Shown here in pieces: positions 45,496-54,839 of a DNA stretch of 64,000 nt. How positions within the stretch are numbered: the first letter of the stretch is position 1; each line of letters starts with the position of its first letter. The notes under the pieces were generated by a model. That model had not been told where the DNA came from. It did no database searches and was given only the letters and a program-made list of their open reading frames with translations. The stretch covers positions 62,001 through 126,000 of the forward strand of contig AP018318.1 in the NCBI GenBank assembly GCA_003990705.1, written 5' to 3'. Origin of the DNA: Nostoc sp. HK-01 (lineage in GTDB: Bacteria; Cyanobacteriota; Cyanobacteriia; Cyanobacteriales; Nostocaceae). The translations under genes and the position numbers were made by a program.

Positions 45496-46413
45496 ATGAA
45501 ACTCCCCAAGATTTTAAACATATTAACCTTAATTACTGGTGCGATCGCCGTGAGCATCACCAGTATGTGGATAGGTAAACAAGCCTATTCCTGGCTACCG
45601 CCCCAAGCAGCGGCCGAATCTCATCTGATTGATGATTTGATTAGCTTTTTAGTGACATTAGGTGCATTTATTTTTCTTGGTGTCACCAGTACCTTAATGT
45701 ACTCCGTGATTTTCCATCGCGCCCAGAAAGATGATCTCAGCGATGGCCCCCACATCGAGGGTAATGTCACTTTAGAAGTTGTCTGGACAGCTATTCCGAT
45801 TTTATTGGTACTGTGGATTGCTGGCTATAGCTCCCAAGTATACGAACAAATGGGAATTCAAGGCCCCACACAGCTAGTGCATTTGCATAATCCAGTAGGG
45901 ATGGAATCTGCTTATGCAGCGACAAAAGACGCTGTTATGAGCGAACCTGTAGAAAAAATTGATGTCATCGCCAAACAATGGGCATGGGTATTCCATTACC
46001 CTGAGAAAAATGTTACCAGTACCGAACTGCATTTACCAAGCGATCGCCGCGTGCGTTTAGCACTGCAATCAGAAGACGTATTGCATGGCTTTTATATCCC
46101 CGCATTCCGCCTCAAACAAGACATCATTCCTAATCACACTATCGACTTTGAATTTACCCCCATTCGTCAGGGGCAATATCACCTCACCGACTCTCAATAT
46201 AGCGGCACCTACTTTGCCACCATGCAGGCAAATGTAGTTGTCGAATCCCCCGAAGAATACCACAAATGGTTGGCGAAAATCGCTACACATAAACCCTTCT
46301 TCCCTAAGAACCAAGCGGTGAATGAATACGCCGAAACAGCCAGCGAACCAGTGAAAAATGGCTGGGATACAGTTGTACCCGCCGCGCCTCCTCTGGTCAA
46401 TTATTCCGGTTGA
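45496..46413 (+). CDS. coxB: Terminal oxidase subunit II lacking the CuA site (ARTO type)
   Basis: A 305-residue subunit II with two N-terminal membrane helices and an extracytoplasmic cupredoxin domain. The CuA signature CxExCG..H..M is replaced by D232-S-Q234-Y-S236-G...F240..M243. Only H197 (DVLHGFYIP) and M243 survive. CuA is therefore absent and cytochrome c cannot donate electrons by the normal route. This is the hallmark of the cyanobacterial alternative respiratory terminal oxidase (Cox3/ARTO), thought to be a quinol oxidase. The Trp-rich segment QWAWVFHYPE is kept. The heptamer tract precedes it; subunit I starts 41 bp after it. Confidence 0.92.
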   Translation: MKLPKILNILTLITGAIAVSITSMWIGKQAYSWLPPQAAAESHLIDDLISFLVTLGAFIFLGVTSTLMYSVIFHRAQKDDLSDGPHIEGNVTLEVVWTAIPILLVLWIAGYSSQVYEQMGIQGPTQLVHLHNPVGMESAYAATKDAVMSEPVEKIDVIAKQWAWVFHYPEKNVTSTELHLPSDRRVRLALQSEDVLHGFYIPAFRLKQDIIPNHTIDFEFTPIRQGQYHLTDSQYSGTYFATMQANVVVESPEEYHKWLAKIATHKPFFPKNQAVNEYAETASEPVKNGWDTVVPAAPPLVNYSG

Positions 46414-46454
46414 CAACAGACATATCCTTACACCCCCGTTTTTTCAAAAGAACA

Positions 46455-48125
46455 ATGACTAACGTCCCTATTGATAGTCTCAGCCTCCCAGTTGGGAAGC
46501 CTCAACATGAATCTCCAGGAGGCTGGAAACAATACTTCAGCTTTAGTACCGACCACAAAGTGATCGGTATCCAATACCTTGTGACCGCCTTTTTCTTCTT
46601 TCTCGTCGGCGGTATCTTTGCCATGATCTTGCGGGGAGAATTAATCACCCCCGAAGCGGATTTAGTTGACCGCACCGTATATAACGGTATGTTCACCATG
46701 CACGGCACTGTGATGCTGTTCTTGTGGACATTTCCCTCACTTGTTGGTTTTGCTAACTATCTCGTCCCCTTAATGATTGGGGCGCGAGACATGGCATTTC
46801 CTCGCCTCAATGCCGTCGCTTTTTGGATGGTGCCTGTAGTTGGGATTTTGTTGATGGGCAGTTTCTTCGTCCCTGGTGGCCCCGCCCAAGCCGGTTGGTG
46901 GGCTTATCCGCCCGTCAGTCTCCAAAATCCCACCGGTAATTTGATTAACGGTCAAGTTTTATGGCTGTTAGCGGTGGCAATTTCTGGTGTCTCCTCAATT
47001 ATGGGGGCTGTCAACTTTGTCACCACCATTGTCAAGATGCGTGCGCCCGGTATGGGCTTCTTTCGGATGCCTTTGTTTGTCTGGGCAGTACTCAGCGCTC
47101 AAATCATCCAATTGTTTGGCTTACCAGCACTGACAGCAGGTGCGGTAATGTTGCTACTTGACCTCACTGTGGGTACTGGCTTTTTCAACCCAGCCAATGG
47201 CGGAAATCCCGTCATGTTCCAGCATTACTTCTGGTTCTACTCCCACCCTGCGGTGTATGTGATTATCTTGCCAGTTTTCGGTATCTTCTCCGAAATTTTC
47301 CCTGTTTATTCACGCAAACCTTTATTCGGTTACAAAGTAGTTGCGATTTCATCTTTATTAATTGCTGTCGTCAGCGCCATTGTTTGGGTACACCACATGT
47401 ATGTCAGTGGTACACCTGCTTGGATGCGGTTGATTTTCATGTTGACAACTATGTTTGTCTCTGTACCCACTGGTATTAAAGTATTTGCTTGGGTAGCAAC
47501 TATTTGGGGCGGTAAGTTGCGGTTGAATACACCCATGTTATTTGCTTTGGGTGGATTAATCATGTTTGTCTTCGCTGGTATCACAGGTATTATGCTTTCT
47601 TCTGTACCTGTGGATGTTCACGTTAATAATACCTACTTTGTCGTGGGACACTTCCACTACGTTTTGTTTGGCACAGTGACAATGGGCTTGTACGCTGCTA
47701 TTTATCACTGGTTCCCCAAAATGACTGGGCGGATGTACTACGAAGGTTGGGGTAAGCTGCATTTCTGGTTATCATTCATCGGGACTAACCTCAACTTCTT
47801 ACCTATGCACCCACTAGGTTTACAAGGTATGTTGCGGCGGGTTTCTTCCTATGCGCCAGAGTATGAATTCTGGAATATTATTGCGAGTCTTGGTGCATTC
47901 CTGTTAGGTATGTCTACCTTGCCCTTCATCTTCAATATGGTAGTTTCTTGGATGCAAGGTGAGAAAGCGCCTGATAATCCTTGGCGGGCAATTGGTTTAG
48001 AGTGGTTGGTTTCTTCACCACCACCTGTTGAGAACTTTGAAGAAATTCCTATTGTGATTTCTGAACCTTATGGTTACGGCAAATCAGAACCGTTAGTTGC
48101 AGAAGCCCACAATCAGGCTCAATGA
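46455..48125 (+). CDS. coxA: Terminal oxidase subunit I (heme-copper)
   Basis: A 556-residue catalytic subunit with 12 membrane helices. Ligands: low-spin heme His in MFTMHGTVMLF, CuB His and cross-linked Tyr in YSHPAVYVIILP, the two CuB His in VWVHHMYVS, high-spin heme His and low-spin His in VVGHFHYVLFG. The K-channel Lys is in VPTGIKVFAW. The start is set at ATG 46455; an upstream TTG at 46410 would overlap subunit II. It is the oxygen-reducing centre of the ARTO-type oxidase and a proton pump by homology. Confidence 0.95.
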   Translation: MTNVPIDSLSLPVGKPQHESPGGWKQYFSFSTDHKVIGIQYLVTAFFFFLVGGIFAMILRGELITPEADLVDRTVYNGMFTMHGTVMLFLWTFPSLVGFANYLVPLMIGARDMAFPRLNAVAFWMVPVVGILLMGSFFVPGGPAQAGWWAYPPVSLQNPTGNLINGQVLWLLAVAISGVSSIMGAVNFVTTIVKMRAPGMGFFRMPLFVWAVLSAQIIQLFGLPALTAGAVMLLLDLTVGTGFFNPANGGNPVMFQHYFWFYSHPAVYVIILPVFGIFSEIFPVYSRKPLFGYKVVAISSLLIAVVSAIVWVHHMYVSGTPAWMRLIFMLTTMFVSVPTGIKVFAWVATIWGGKLRLNTPMLFALGGLIMFVFAGITGIMLSSVPVDVHVNNTYFVVGHFHYVLFGTVTMGLYAAIYHWFPKMTGRMYYEGWGKLHFWLSFIGTNLNFLPMHPLGLQGMLRRVSSYAPEYEFWNIIASLGAFLLGMSTLPFIFNMVVSWMQGEKAPDNPWRAIGLEWLVSSPPPVENFEEIPIVISEPYGYGKSEPLVAEAHNQAQ

Positions 48126-48233
48126 TTTATCTGTGTACATCTGCGTCCATCTGCGGTTTTAAACGCAGAGAGGCGCTAAGGAAGGCGCAAAGGTACGCGG
48201 AGTATTTTCTCAGCAATATTACATGATTGACCT

Positions 48234-48845
48234 ATGGACAGCTATATCGTTTCTGAAGAGTTGCAAAATCACTCTCATCATGCTGGGGAGCATGGACATG
48301 ATGAAGAAGGCAATAAAATGTTTGGTTTTATTGTTTTCTTATTGTCGGAAAGTGTGATTTTCTTGAGTTTTTTCGCTGGCTATATTGTTTACAAGCTAAC
48401 AACTCCTAACTGGCTACCGCCTGGTGTTGAAGGTTTAGAAGTGAGAGAACCGGCTATCAATACTGTTGTGTTGGTTGCTAGTAGCTTTGTAATTTATTTG
48501 GCAGAACGCGCTCTACAACGCCATAAATTATGGGGTTTTCGCCTGTTTCTTTTGGCAACAATGGCAATGGGCAGTTATTTCTTGGTAGGACAGGCGATTG
48601 AATGGAGTCATTTGGCTTTTGGTTTCACCACTGGCACCTTTGGCGGAATGTTCTACCTGTTAACAGGTTTTCACGGCTTGCACGTTTTGACAGGAATCCT
48701 GTTGCAATTGATGATTTTTATCCGTTCTTTTATTCCTGGGAATTACGAATCTGGTCACTTTGGAGTTAATTCTACTTCCCTATTTTGGCACTTTGTTGAT
48801 GTGATCTGGATTGTATTGTTTGTTCTGCTCTATATTTGGCAGTAA
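48234..48845 (+). CDS. coxC: Terminal oxidase subunit III
   Basis: A 203-residue subunit III with five to six helices. Family segments: MFGFIVFLLSESVIFLSFFAGYIVYKL, TGFHGLHVLTGILLQ and SLFWHFVDVIWIVLFVLLYIW. The N-terminus is His-rich (NHSHHAGEHGHDEEG), which may bind metal. It closes the operon; the gap before it (48126-48233) holds CATCTGCG/CGCAGAGAGGCGC-type dispersed repeats. A terminator follows. Confidence 0.93.
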   Translation: MDSYIVSEELQNHSHHAGEHGHDEEGNKMFGFIVFLLSESVIFLSFFAGYIVYKLTTPNWLPPGVEGLEVREPAINTVVLVASSFVIYLAERALQRHKLWGFRLFLLATMAMGSYFLVGQAIEWSHLAFGFTTGTFGGMFYLLTGFHGLHVLTGILLQLMIFIRSFIPGNYESGHFGVNSTSLFWHFVDVIWIVLFVLLYIWQ

Positions 48846-48885
48846 ATATTCACCTTTACTCAAAAATTAGAGCAAATTTTTAGCG

Positions 48886-48920
48886 AGAGGGTAAGGTAAT
48901 TCACCTTTTCCTCTGTTTTT
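48886..48920 (+). terminator. Probable terminator of the oxidase operon
   Basis: AGAGG.GTAAGGT (48886-48897) faces ACCTTTTCCTCT with loop AATTC, two GC-rich blocks paired, followed by GTTTTT. It is placed 40 bp after coxC. Confidence 0.7.
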
Positions 48921-49104
48921 CATATTTAGTTATTAAAAAAATGATCTTATGATCAGTTATAAAAATATGTCACTCTATCTCTGTATAGATGTGAAAAAAT
49001 TGATGTTTAAGATACAACTGGGAAGGCTTAATGTTAAAAATTAAATTTTACTGAGCTAAACAAATTCAGCATATACAATCTTCCCTAAAAAATTTGATTC
49101 ACCA

Positions 49105-51183
49105 ATGGCACTTCAAACTTTAGCAGAAAGCCCAATTGTTGCCTTCACTATTCTCCTGACAGTAATTTTTACCGTACCGCCAATATTTGAAAAATTGCGG
49201 TTGCCTGGATTAGTGGGTTTGCTAGTAGCAGGTGTCATTCTAGGAGAAAATGGCTTAAAGTTACTCAATTCAGAATCAGATACAATCAAACTGCTATCAG
49301 ATATTGGCAAAATTTATTTGATGTTCGTAGCAGGTTTAGAAATTGATCTAGAGCAGTTTCGCAAAACTAAAAATCGCTCAATTGGTTTTGGCATACTAAC
49401 CTTTTTAGTTCCATTAATAGCTGGTATTCTGGTTGGACGTTTGTTTAATTTCGGTTGGAATGCTGCTTTTTTGATTGGTTCTTTATTAGCATCCCATACT
49501 CTTTTAGCCTATCCAATTGTAAGTCGTTTGGGAGTAGTCACAAATGAAGCTGTGACTGTCACAATTGGGGCAACAATTTTTACTGATACGGGTGCTTTGT
49601 TGGTATTGGCAATTTGTGTAGGTATTCATGGGGGAGAATTTTCTGCCCTGAGTTTAGCTACTTTATTGGGGGGATTAGCAATTTACTCCGTTGTTGTTTT
49701 ATTTGGTTTTGACTGGGCAGGTAAGGAATTTTTTCGGCGTTCTGGAGATGAGCAAAGCAACCAGTTTTTGTTTATTTTACTAGCATTATTTTTGGCTTCT
49801 GTGGGAGCGCAAGTTATTGGTGTTGAGAAAATTGTTGGGGCATTTTTAGCAGGTTTAGCAGTTAATGATGTTCTAGGACGTAGCCCAGTTAAGGAAAAAA
49901 TTGAATTTATTGGTAGTGTTTTATTTATCCCATGTTTCTTTGTAGATATGGGATTGTTAATTAATATTCCGGCATTTCTGAAAACCCTCAGTTCTGTTTG
50001 GTTGACTGTGGTAATTGTAGTAGCTTTGATCGGGAGCAAATTTATTGCGGCATTTTTAGCTAAATTATTTTACCGCTACAACACAGCCGAAATGCTCACA
50101 ATGTGGTCTTTGTCTTTGCCTCAAGTAGCAGCGACACTGGCGGCTGCATTAGTGGCTTATCAAACTGTTAACCCGGCTGGGGAAAGATTAATTAATGAAG
50201 GTGTTTTAAACAGCGTAATTGTTCTTATGCTGGTGACGGCAATTTTAGGGCCAGTGATTACTGCTAGGTTTGCGACTGCTTTACAAGTTAGTGAAGCAGA
50301 TTTTGCCACCGATAGACTCTCAACTTGGTGGGAAAGTCATGAGCCTGAGATAGAAGCAGAACAACAGCAATTCACTGTGGTTGTACCAATTTATAATCCG
50401 CAAACCCAACGTTATTTAATAGAAATGGCTGCATTATTAGCGCGTCATGAATCGGGGAGAATTGTACCTTTAGCTATTACTAAAGCTCTGATTCAGATGG
50501 ATGATCCGCAATTAGTGACAGCACTTGAACAGAGCCAAAAACGATTGCAGTTGGCTAAAGAAATTAGCCAAGAATTTGATGTGGAAGTTTCGCCAGCAAT
50601 TCGCATTGATGATGATGCAGCTTTGGGAATTAGCCGTGCTAGTCGGGAACGTAATGCTAATTTAGTGGTGATGGGTTGGTCACAGACTACAGGTTTCCGC
50701 GCTCGTTTGTTTGGTAGTGTACTGGATAGTGTATTTTGGTCTGCACATTGTCCAGTAGCAGTTACACGTTTGTTAAGTAGTCCGAGAACTATCCAAAGAA
50801 TTCTTGTACCTGTTGGTGATTTGACACGACAAACTATAGGTGCTGTTAGGTTCGCGCAAATTTTAGCTGATGTGAATCAGGCAGAGGTAGTATTGTTGCA
50901 TGTGAGCGATCGCAAAACTCGCCCAGCTTTAGTTGAGAAATTTACATCCCAATTATCTGAGATTGCCACGAAAAGTCAGTTACAGGTCAAGACAAATATC
51001 CAGACTGTTAAAGGTGATGATATCGCTAGAGTAATTATTCGAGAAGCTCAGTCTTTTGATTTAGCGGTGTTGCGTTCTGTTCGCTATCGCACAGCAGGGG
51101 GTTTGGCTGTTAGTCAAGTAACAACTCAAATCTTAAGAGAATTAAAATGCTCAATTGTGTTGTTAGGAGAACCCCACTCTTAA
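49105..51183 (+). CDS. CPA2-type Na+/H+ antiporter with C-terminal Usp domains
   Basis: A 692-residue protein. The N-terminal about 390 residues form a cation:proton antiporter domain (KLRLPGLVGLLVAGVILGENGLKLL, AGLEIDL, SHTLLAYPIVSRLG, GAFLAGLAVNDVLG, PCFFVDMG). Two universal-stress-type domains follow: the first (about 420-560) ends LFGSVLDSVFWSAHCPVAVTRLL, the second (about 565-690) begins IQRILVPVGDLTRQTIG. Usp domains often bind ATP or AMP and may regulate transport. The helix-5 ion-binding residues look to be D or N (TDTGALL), but the ion cannot be deduced. Monocistronic by layout. Confidence 0.9.
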   Translation: MALQTLAESPIVAFTILLTVIFTVPPIFEKLRLPGLVGLLVAGVILGENGLKLLNSESDTIKLLSDIGKIYLMFVAGLEIDLEQFRKTKNRSIGFGILTFLVPLIAGILVGRLFNFGWNAAFLIGSLLASHTLLAYPIVSRLGVVTNEAVTVTIGATIFTDTGALLVLAICVGIHGGEFSALSLATLLGGLAIYSVVVLFGFDWAGKEFFRRSGDEQSNQFLFILLALFLASVGAQVIGVEKIVGAFLAGLAVNDVLGRSPVKEKIEFIGSVLFIPCFFVDMGLLINIPAFLKTLSSVWLTVVIVVALIGSKFIAAFLAKLFYRYNTAEMLTMWSLSLPQVAATLAAALVAYQTVNPAGERLINEGVLNSVIVLMLVTAILGPVITARFATALQVSEADFATDRLSTWWESHEPEIEAEQQQFTVVVPIYNPQTQRYLIEMAALLARHESGRIVPLAITKALIQMDDPQLVTALEQSQKRLQLAKEISQEFDVEVSPAIRIDDDAALGISRASRERNANLVVMGWSQTTGFRARLFGSVLDSVFWSAHCPVAVTRLLSSPRTIQRILVPVGDLTRQTIGAVRFAQILADVNQAEVVLLHVSDRKTRPALVEKFTSQLSEIATKSQLQVKTNIQTVKGDDIARVIIREAQSFDLAVLRSVRYRTAGGLAVSQVTTQILRELKCSIVLLGEPHS

Positions 51184-51297
51184 TTTGTTTAACACATACA
51201 GCAGACTTCAGAAGTAAAACAGCCTTGATATCTGGCTTTCACTCTGAAATTGTGTACTCCACTCACTTAAAATCTGCTGTAATGAGCAAAACTAAAT

Positions 51298-51324
51298 TAG
51301 GGTGGGCAAATTATACCCACCCTA
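51298..51324. repeat. 9-bp hairpin of the GGGTGGGC/GCCCACCC type
   Basis: TAGGGTGGG and CCCACCCTA pair perfectly around CAAATTATA, 115 bp after the antiporter stop. Similar TGGGCAATGCCCACC palindromes are dispersed in cyanobacterial genomes. There is no T-run. Confidence 0.6.
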
Positions 51325-51479
51325 CTCATGTTGAGATTTTAATTTCTATCGCTGGTCATACCTCAGTAGATTCCACAAACTTAATCTATTTAGATAACCT
51401 TATAAATATGTTGTCGTAATCAGCAAGCTTAGATATTTTAGACCTGTGTACGCTCCACACCACTAGGAAGTTAAATGTA

Positions 51480-52031
51480 ATGCAGATTTTTAAATTTTGG
51501 AATCAATTAACTAAGGGGAAGTTTAGTAAATTATTGAGTCAGACAGTAGTTTTGGGAGTAGGTGCTAGTGTTTTGCTGTTCCATGCTAGTGCAAACGCGG
51601 CTGAACAGGTAATTTTAAAATATGGTAGTTTTCAAGGGCCTGTTTCTGTAACGGAATTGAATGCGTTTGTGCAAACAGGGAAAACTACCCCGACACTCAG
51701 AACTTATTTGCAGGTATCTAAACAAGACCCTGCTGTAGCTCGTAAAGCACTAGTCGCAGGTATAAAAGCTGAACCTGCTTATTTAGATAGTTTGTTGTCT
51801 GGTTGGACAGGGCCAATTTTACTGGCTCAAATTGGTGATGTAGTTCATCCACCTGCGGGGGACTTAGATGCACAGGCGCTACAAACATCTTTGAGTAAAT
51901 CTATTCAAGAAGATGGAGAAATCACACTGCTAGGGGCAATTCGCCATTATCCCGATAATACCGTAGAAATAGAAGGCGATCGCCTGATTCCAGTTTATGA
52001 AAGACTAAGCAGCTTGGCAAAAGTCCTCTAA
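51480..52031 (+). CDS. Secreted DUF1400 protein
   Basis: A 183-residue exported protein with a signal peptide (TVVLGVGASVLLFHASANA, cleavage after ANA). The mature part, AEQVILKYGSFQGPVSVTELNAFVQTGKTTPTLRTYL, matches DUF1400, which in other cyanobacterial proteins precedes an alpha/beta-hydrolase. Here it stands alone. The function is unknown. Confidence 0.8.
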   Translation: MQIFKFWNQLTKGKFSKLLSQTVVLGVGASVLLFHASANAAEQVILKYGSFQGPVSVTELNAFVQTGKTTPTLRTYLQVSKQDPAVARKALVAGIKAEPAYLDSLLSGWTGPILLAQIGDVVHPPAGDLDAQALQTSLSKSIQEDGEITLLGAIRHYPDNTVEIEGDRLIPVYERLSSLAKVL

Positions 52032-52270
52032 GTACTGAGTGCATTGCAAATCTCAAGCTTTATTAATTTCAACAGTCTAATAATGCTTGTAGCAATGCCT
52101 CAAATCCTCATTGATTATGAATCTCCGGTTTTAAAAGATTCATTTGGTTAAAGTTTGTACTTGTAGCTTATGGACACATGACCTTGGTCATAGTTAGAAC
52201 CGATTAAGGATGGTCAATTTATTTGTATACCACTCCGAATATTTACATTCAGTTTTAACGAGCAAATGTC
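52032..52270. other. Short intergenic region
   Basis: About 240 bp, no gene. ATG 52271 is preceded by AACGAGCAAATGTC with a weak ribosome site. No structure seen. Confidence 0.4.
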
Positions 52271-53695
52271 ATGGCTAAAGAAATAACATACTTAGAGTTA
52301 TCAGAAGATGGTGGAAGTTCCCACAAGTTTTATGAGGTTATTGTTGAAGATACCCAAGTAAGTATCCGCTACGGTCGCATCGGTGACGCAGGACAGACGC
52401 AAACGAAAACTTACCCCACTTCAGAAAAAGCCAAGGCGGAAGCGGCGAAAAAAATTAACGAAAAGCGGAAAAAAGGCTATGAAAATGCTGTGATGGGTGT
52501 GCGTCAAAAGCGTTCTGTGACTCGCCGAGAAGTTGCTAGTACTGTTTCAACGTCCAAACAAGCGCCAATTTTATGGAAATTTGCGGCTAATTCAGCAGCT
52601 TTTGGCATTTTCATTGATGCTAACTGTTGCTGGCTGGGTAATCAAGCTGGTCAAGTTTTTGCTTTGAACCATGAAGGTAAAGTCAGCAATCAATTTAAAC
52701 TCCCTGATGGGGTTAAATGTTTAGTAGCTGATGATATCTGGATTTACGCTGGTTGCGATGATGGCAATGTCTACGATTTAACTGGTAAGTTACCCCGCGT
52801 TGCTTACAAAATTGATGAAAATGTCGATATCTTCTGGCTGGATATTAAAGATGGTTTATTGGCTGTCTCTGATGCTAACGGTGGCGTAACAACTATAGAT
52901 CATGATGATGAGTCACAATGGACGCGATTAAGCCAAGGTAATTCTGGCTGGATGGTTCGCTGCGATGAAGCTGGGATTTATCACGGTCATAGTCAAGGCG
53001 TGACGATGTATGATAACCAAGAAGGTCGAATGGTTTGGCATCAAAAAACTGGCGGGAGTGTGCTATTTGGTTGGCAAGAAGCATCCGCAGTTTACGCCGG
53101 TGCAAGCGATCGCAAAATTTACAGTTTTAGCAAGCAGGGTAAGCCACTAACAATATATAAGTGCGATGCTGCGGTTTATTCTTGCGCCACTGCACAAGAT
53201 GGTAAATATGTGTTTGCTGGTGATAATAATTCTTCAATTTACTGCTTTAATCAAGCGGGTGAAAGACTGTGGAAGTTGGGGACTGGTTGTGGTTCGGCTT
53301 TATCCATGCAGTTTTGCGAATCTCGAATTTATATTGTAACCACTGATGGGGCTTTAGCTTGTATTGATGCTAGTGAAACTGCGATCGCCTCTGCTCAAGC
53401 TGGTACAATTCCCGATGCAACTATTATTAAAGCACCAAAAACTGAGGGAGTCGCACCTTCTACTGTTCTCGAAACCACGACAGATACAAGTACTGGGGTA
53501 ATTGTTGAGTGTTTTCAAGATGGTGGTCAATTGCGCGTCAGAGTTATTTCTCCAGGATACAATTTTAACTGGAACGTGCAGTTTCCCAAAGATATTCGCC
53601 AAGCTGGCGATCGCTATCTTGTCCAAGAAGTCCGCGAGTCAGCTAGAGGTGGCTTTTATCGCGCCTATGGAGATATTAAAAAGATCAATAATTAA
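52271..53695 (+). CDS. WGR domain-beta-propeller protein
   Basis: A 474-residue protein. The N-terminal about 80 residues form a WGR-type domain: FYEVIVEDTQVSIRYGRIGDAGQTQTKTYPTSEKAKAEAAKKINEKRKKGY. WGR domains occur in PARPs and in bacterial MolR-like regulators, and may bind nucleic acid or protein. A basic linker follows, then a seven-bladed propeller of PQQ/WD-like repeats from about residue 100 (SAAFGIFIDANCCWLGNQAGQVFALNHEGKV; IWIYAGCDDGNVYDLTGKL; AVYSCATAQDGKYVFAGDNNSSIYCFNQAGERLW). The role is unknown; a scaffold or sensor is the best guess. It is convergent with the protease gene. Confidence 0.82.
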   Translation: MAKEITYLELSEDGGSSHKFYEVIVEDTQVSIRYGRIGDAGQTQTKTYPTSEKAKAEAAKKINEKRKKGYENAVMGVRQKRSVTRREVASTVSTSKQAPILWKFAANSAAFGIFIDANCCWLGNQAGQVFALNHEGKVSNQFKLPDGVKCLVADDIWIYAGCDDGNVYDLTGKLPRVAYKIDENVDIFWLDIKDGLLAVSDANGGVTTIDHDDESQWTRLSQGNSGWMVRCDEAGIYHGHSQGVTMYDNQEGRMVWHQKTGGSVLFGWQEASAVYAGASDRKIYSFSKQGKPLTIYKCDAAVYSCATAQDGKYVFAGDNNSSIYCFNQAGERLWKLGTGCGSALSMQFCESRIYIVTTDGALACIDASETAIASAQAGTIPDATIIKAPKTEGVAPSTVLETTTDTSTGVIVECFQDGGQLRVRVISPGYNFNWNVQFPKDIRQAGDRYLVQEVRESARGGFYRAYGDIKKINN

Positions 53696-53708
53696 GGTTT
53701 TGAATTCT

Positions 53709-54839
53709 TCAACTAATGTCTCTTGCAGGTAAAGCAACTGTGCGAATGGCGATCGCTTGTTTTTTGCCGTTACGATTGATGGTAATTTGCATCATATCGC
53801 CGACTTTGGTGGTTTCTACCAGTTGTTGCACTTGGCGGATATCTTGAATAGCGACACCATTAATACTGTCTATAATGTCGCCCGGACGTAACCCAGCACG
53901 GGAAGCGGGAGAGTTTGGGGCGACTCCTAAAATAATCACACCTGTATCTTGACTGACTTTTAACCCTGTATCACTCTGATTAATTTTGCTGCGTAAATCA
54001 GGGGTCAACTCACCCATTTGGATGCCAACATAAGGATGATCTACTCGTCCTTTAGCAATTAATTCATTGGCGATTCTTTGCGCCGTTTTGATGGGAATGG
54101 CAAAGCCTAAGCCTTGCGCTCCTTGGATGATAGCAGTATTCATCCCAATTACTTCGCCTTGAGCGTTGAGCAAGGGGCCACCAGAATTACCAGGGTTAAT
54201 GGCTGCATCAGTTTGAATAAAATCGACGCGTTCGGTGGGTACTCCTAAATCAGCAACTGACCGCTGAGTAGCACTGATAATTCCCTGAGTGACTGTATTA
54301 TCTAATCCTAGAGGATTGCCGATGGCGATCGCCCATTGCCCTGGTAACAAATTATCTGAGTTACCAAACTTGACTGTCGGTAATCCTGTACCTTTAATTC
54401 GCACTACCGCCACATCCGTTACACGATCAACGCCTACTACCTTACCTTGAAGACTACGTCCGTCTTTTAAAACCACGGATACGTTATCTGCATCGGCGAC
54501 AACATGAGCGTTCGTCAAAATAATCCCATCCGCACTGGTAATAAATCCTGAACCAATACCCCGTTGCACTTCTTCTCTATTTGGCACCTGTGCGCCAAAA
54601 AAACGCCCTAAATAAGAGTCTTGTGGAGATACTGCCACAATCCGCGTTGAATTGATGCGTACCACTGCTGACCCTACTTGTTGTACAACCTTAGTGATAT
54701 AATTTCCATCTTGATTATTGCTGGGTGCGGCTGGATTGAGTGTTGCTGTAACTAGAGGATTTTTACCATCTCTATTGGCAACACAGCCAGTTAATAGCAA
54801 AGTTAAATAAAGCGAGAAATAGGGAATCAATCGTTTCAT
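53709..54839 (-). CDS. HtrA/Deg-type serine protease, lipoprotein
   Basis: A 376-residue trypsin-like protease with one PDZ domain. The signal ends in lipobox LTGC (Cys19), so it is probably anchored by lipid to a membrane. The catalytic triad is visible: His in ILTNAHVVADAD, Asp in VTDVAVVRI and Ser in NPGNSGGPLLN. The PDZ domain (about 270-365) includes GVIILGVAPNSPASRAGLRPGDIIDSING. It resembles cyanobacterial HhoA/HhoB/HtrA, which remove damaged proteins in the periplasm. The start overlaps the TspO stop by 1 bp (TAATG), so it is co-translated with it. Confidence 0.93.
   Translation of the reverse strand: MKRLIPYFSLYLTLLLTGCVANRDGKNPLVTATLNPAAPSNNQDGNYITKVVQQVGSAVVRINSTRIVAVSPQDSYLGRFFGAQVPNREEVQRGIGSGFITSADGIILTNAHVVADADNVSVVLKDGRSLQGKVVGVDRVTDVAVVRIKGTGLPTVKFGNSDNLLPGQWAIAIGNPLGLDNTVTQGIISATQRSVADLGVPTERVDFIQTDAAINPGNSGGPLLNAQGEVIGMNTAIIQGAQGLGFAIPIKTAQRIANELIAKGRVDHPYVGIQMGELTPDLRSKINQSDTGLKVSQDTGVIILGVAPNSPASRAGLRPGDIIDSINGVAIQDIRQVQQLVETTKVGDMMQITINRNGKKQAIAIRTVALPARDIS

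Noticed and set aside
51147-51419. 90-codon frame overlapping the antiporter end
   Set aside because: It overlaps the real gene in another frame and then passes through a dispersed palindrome.
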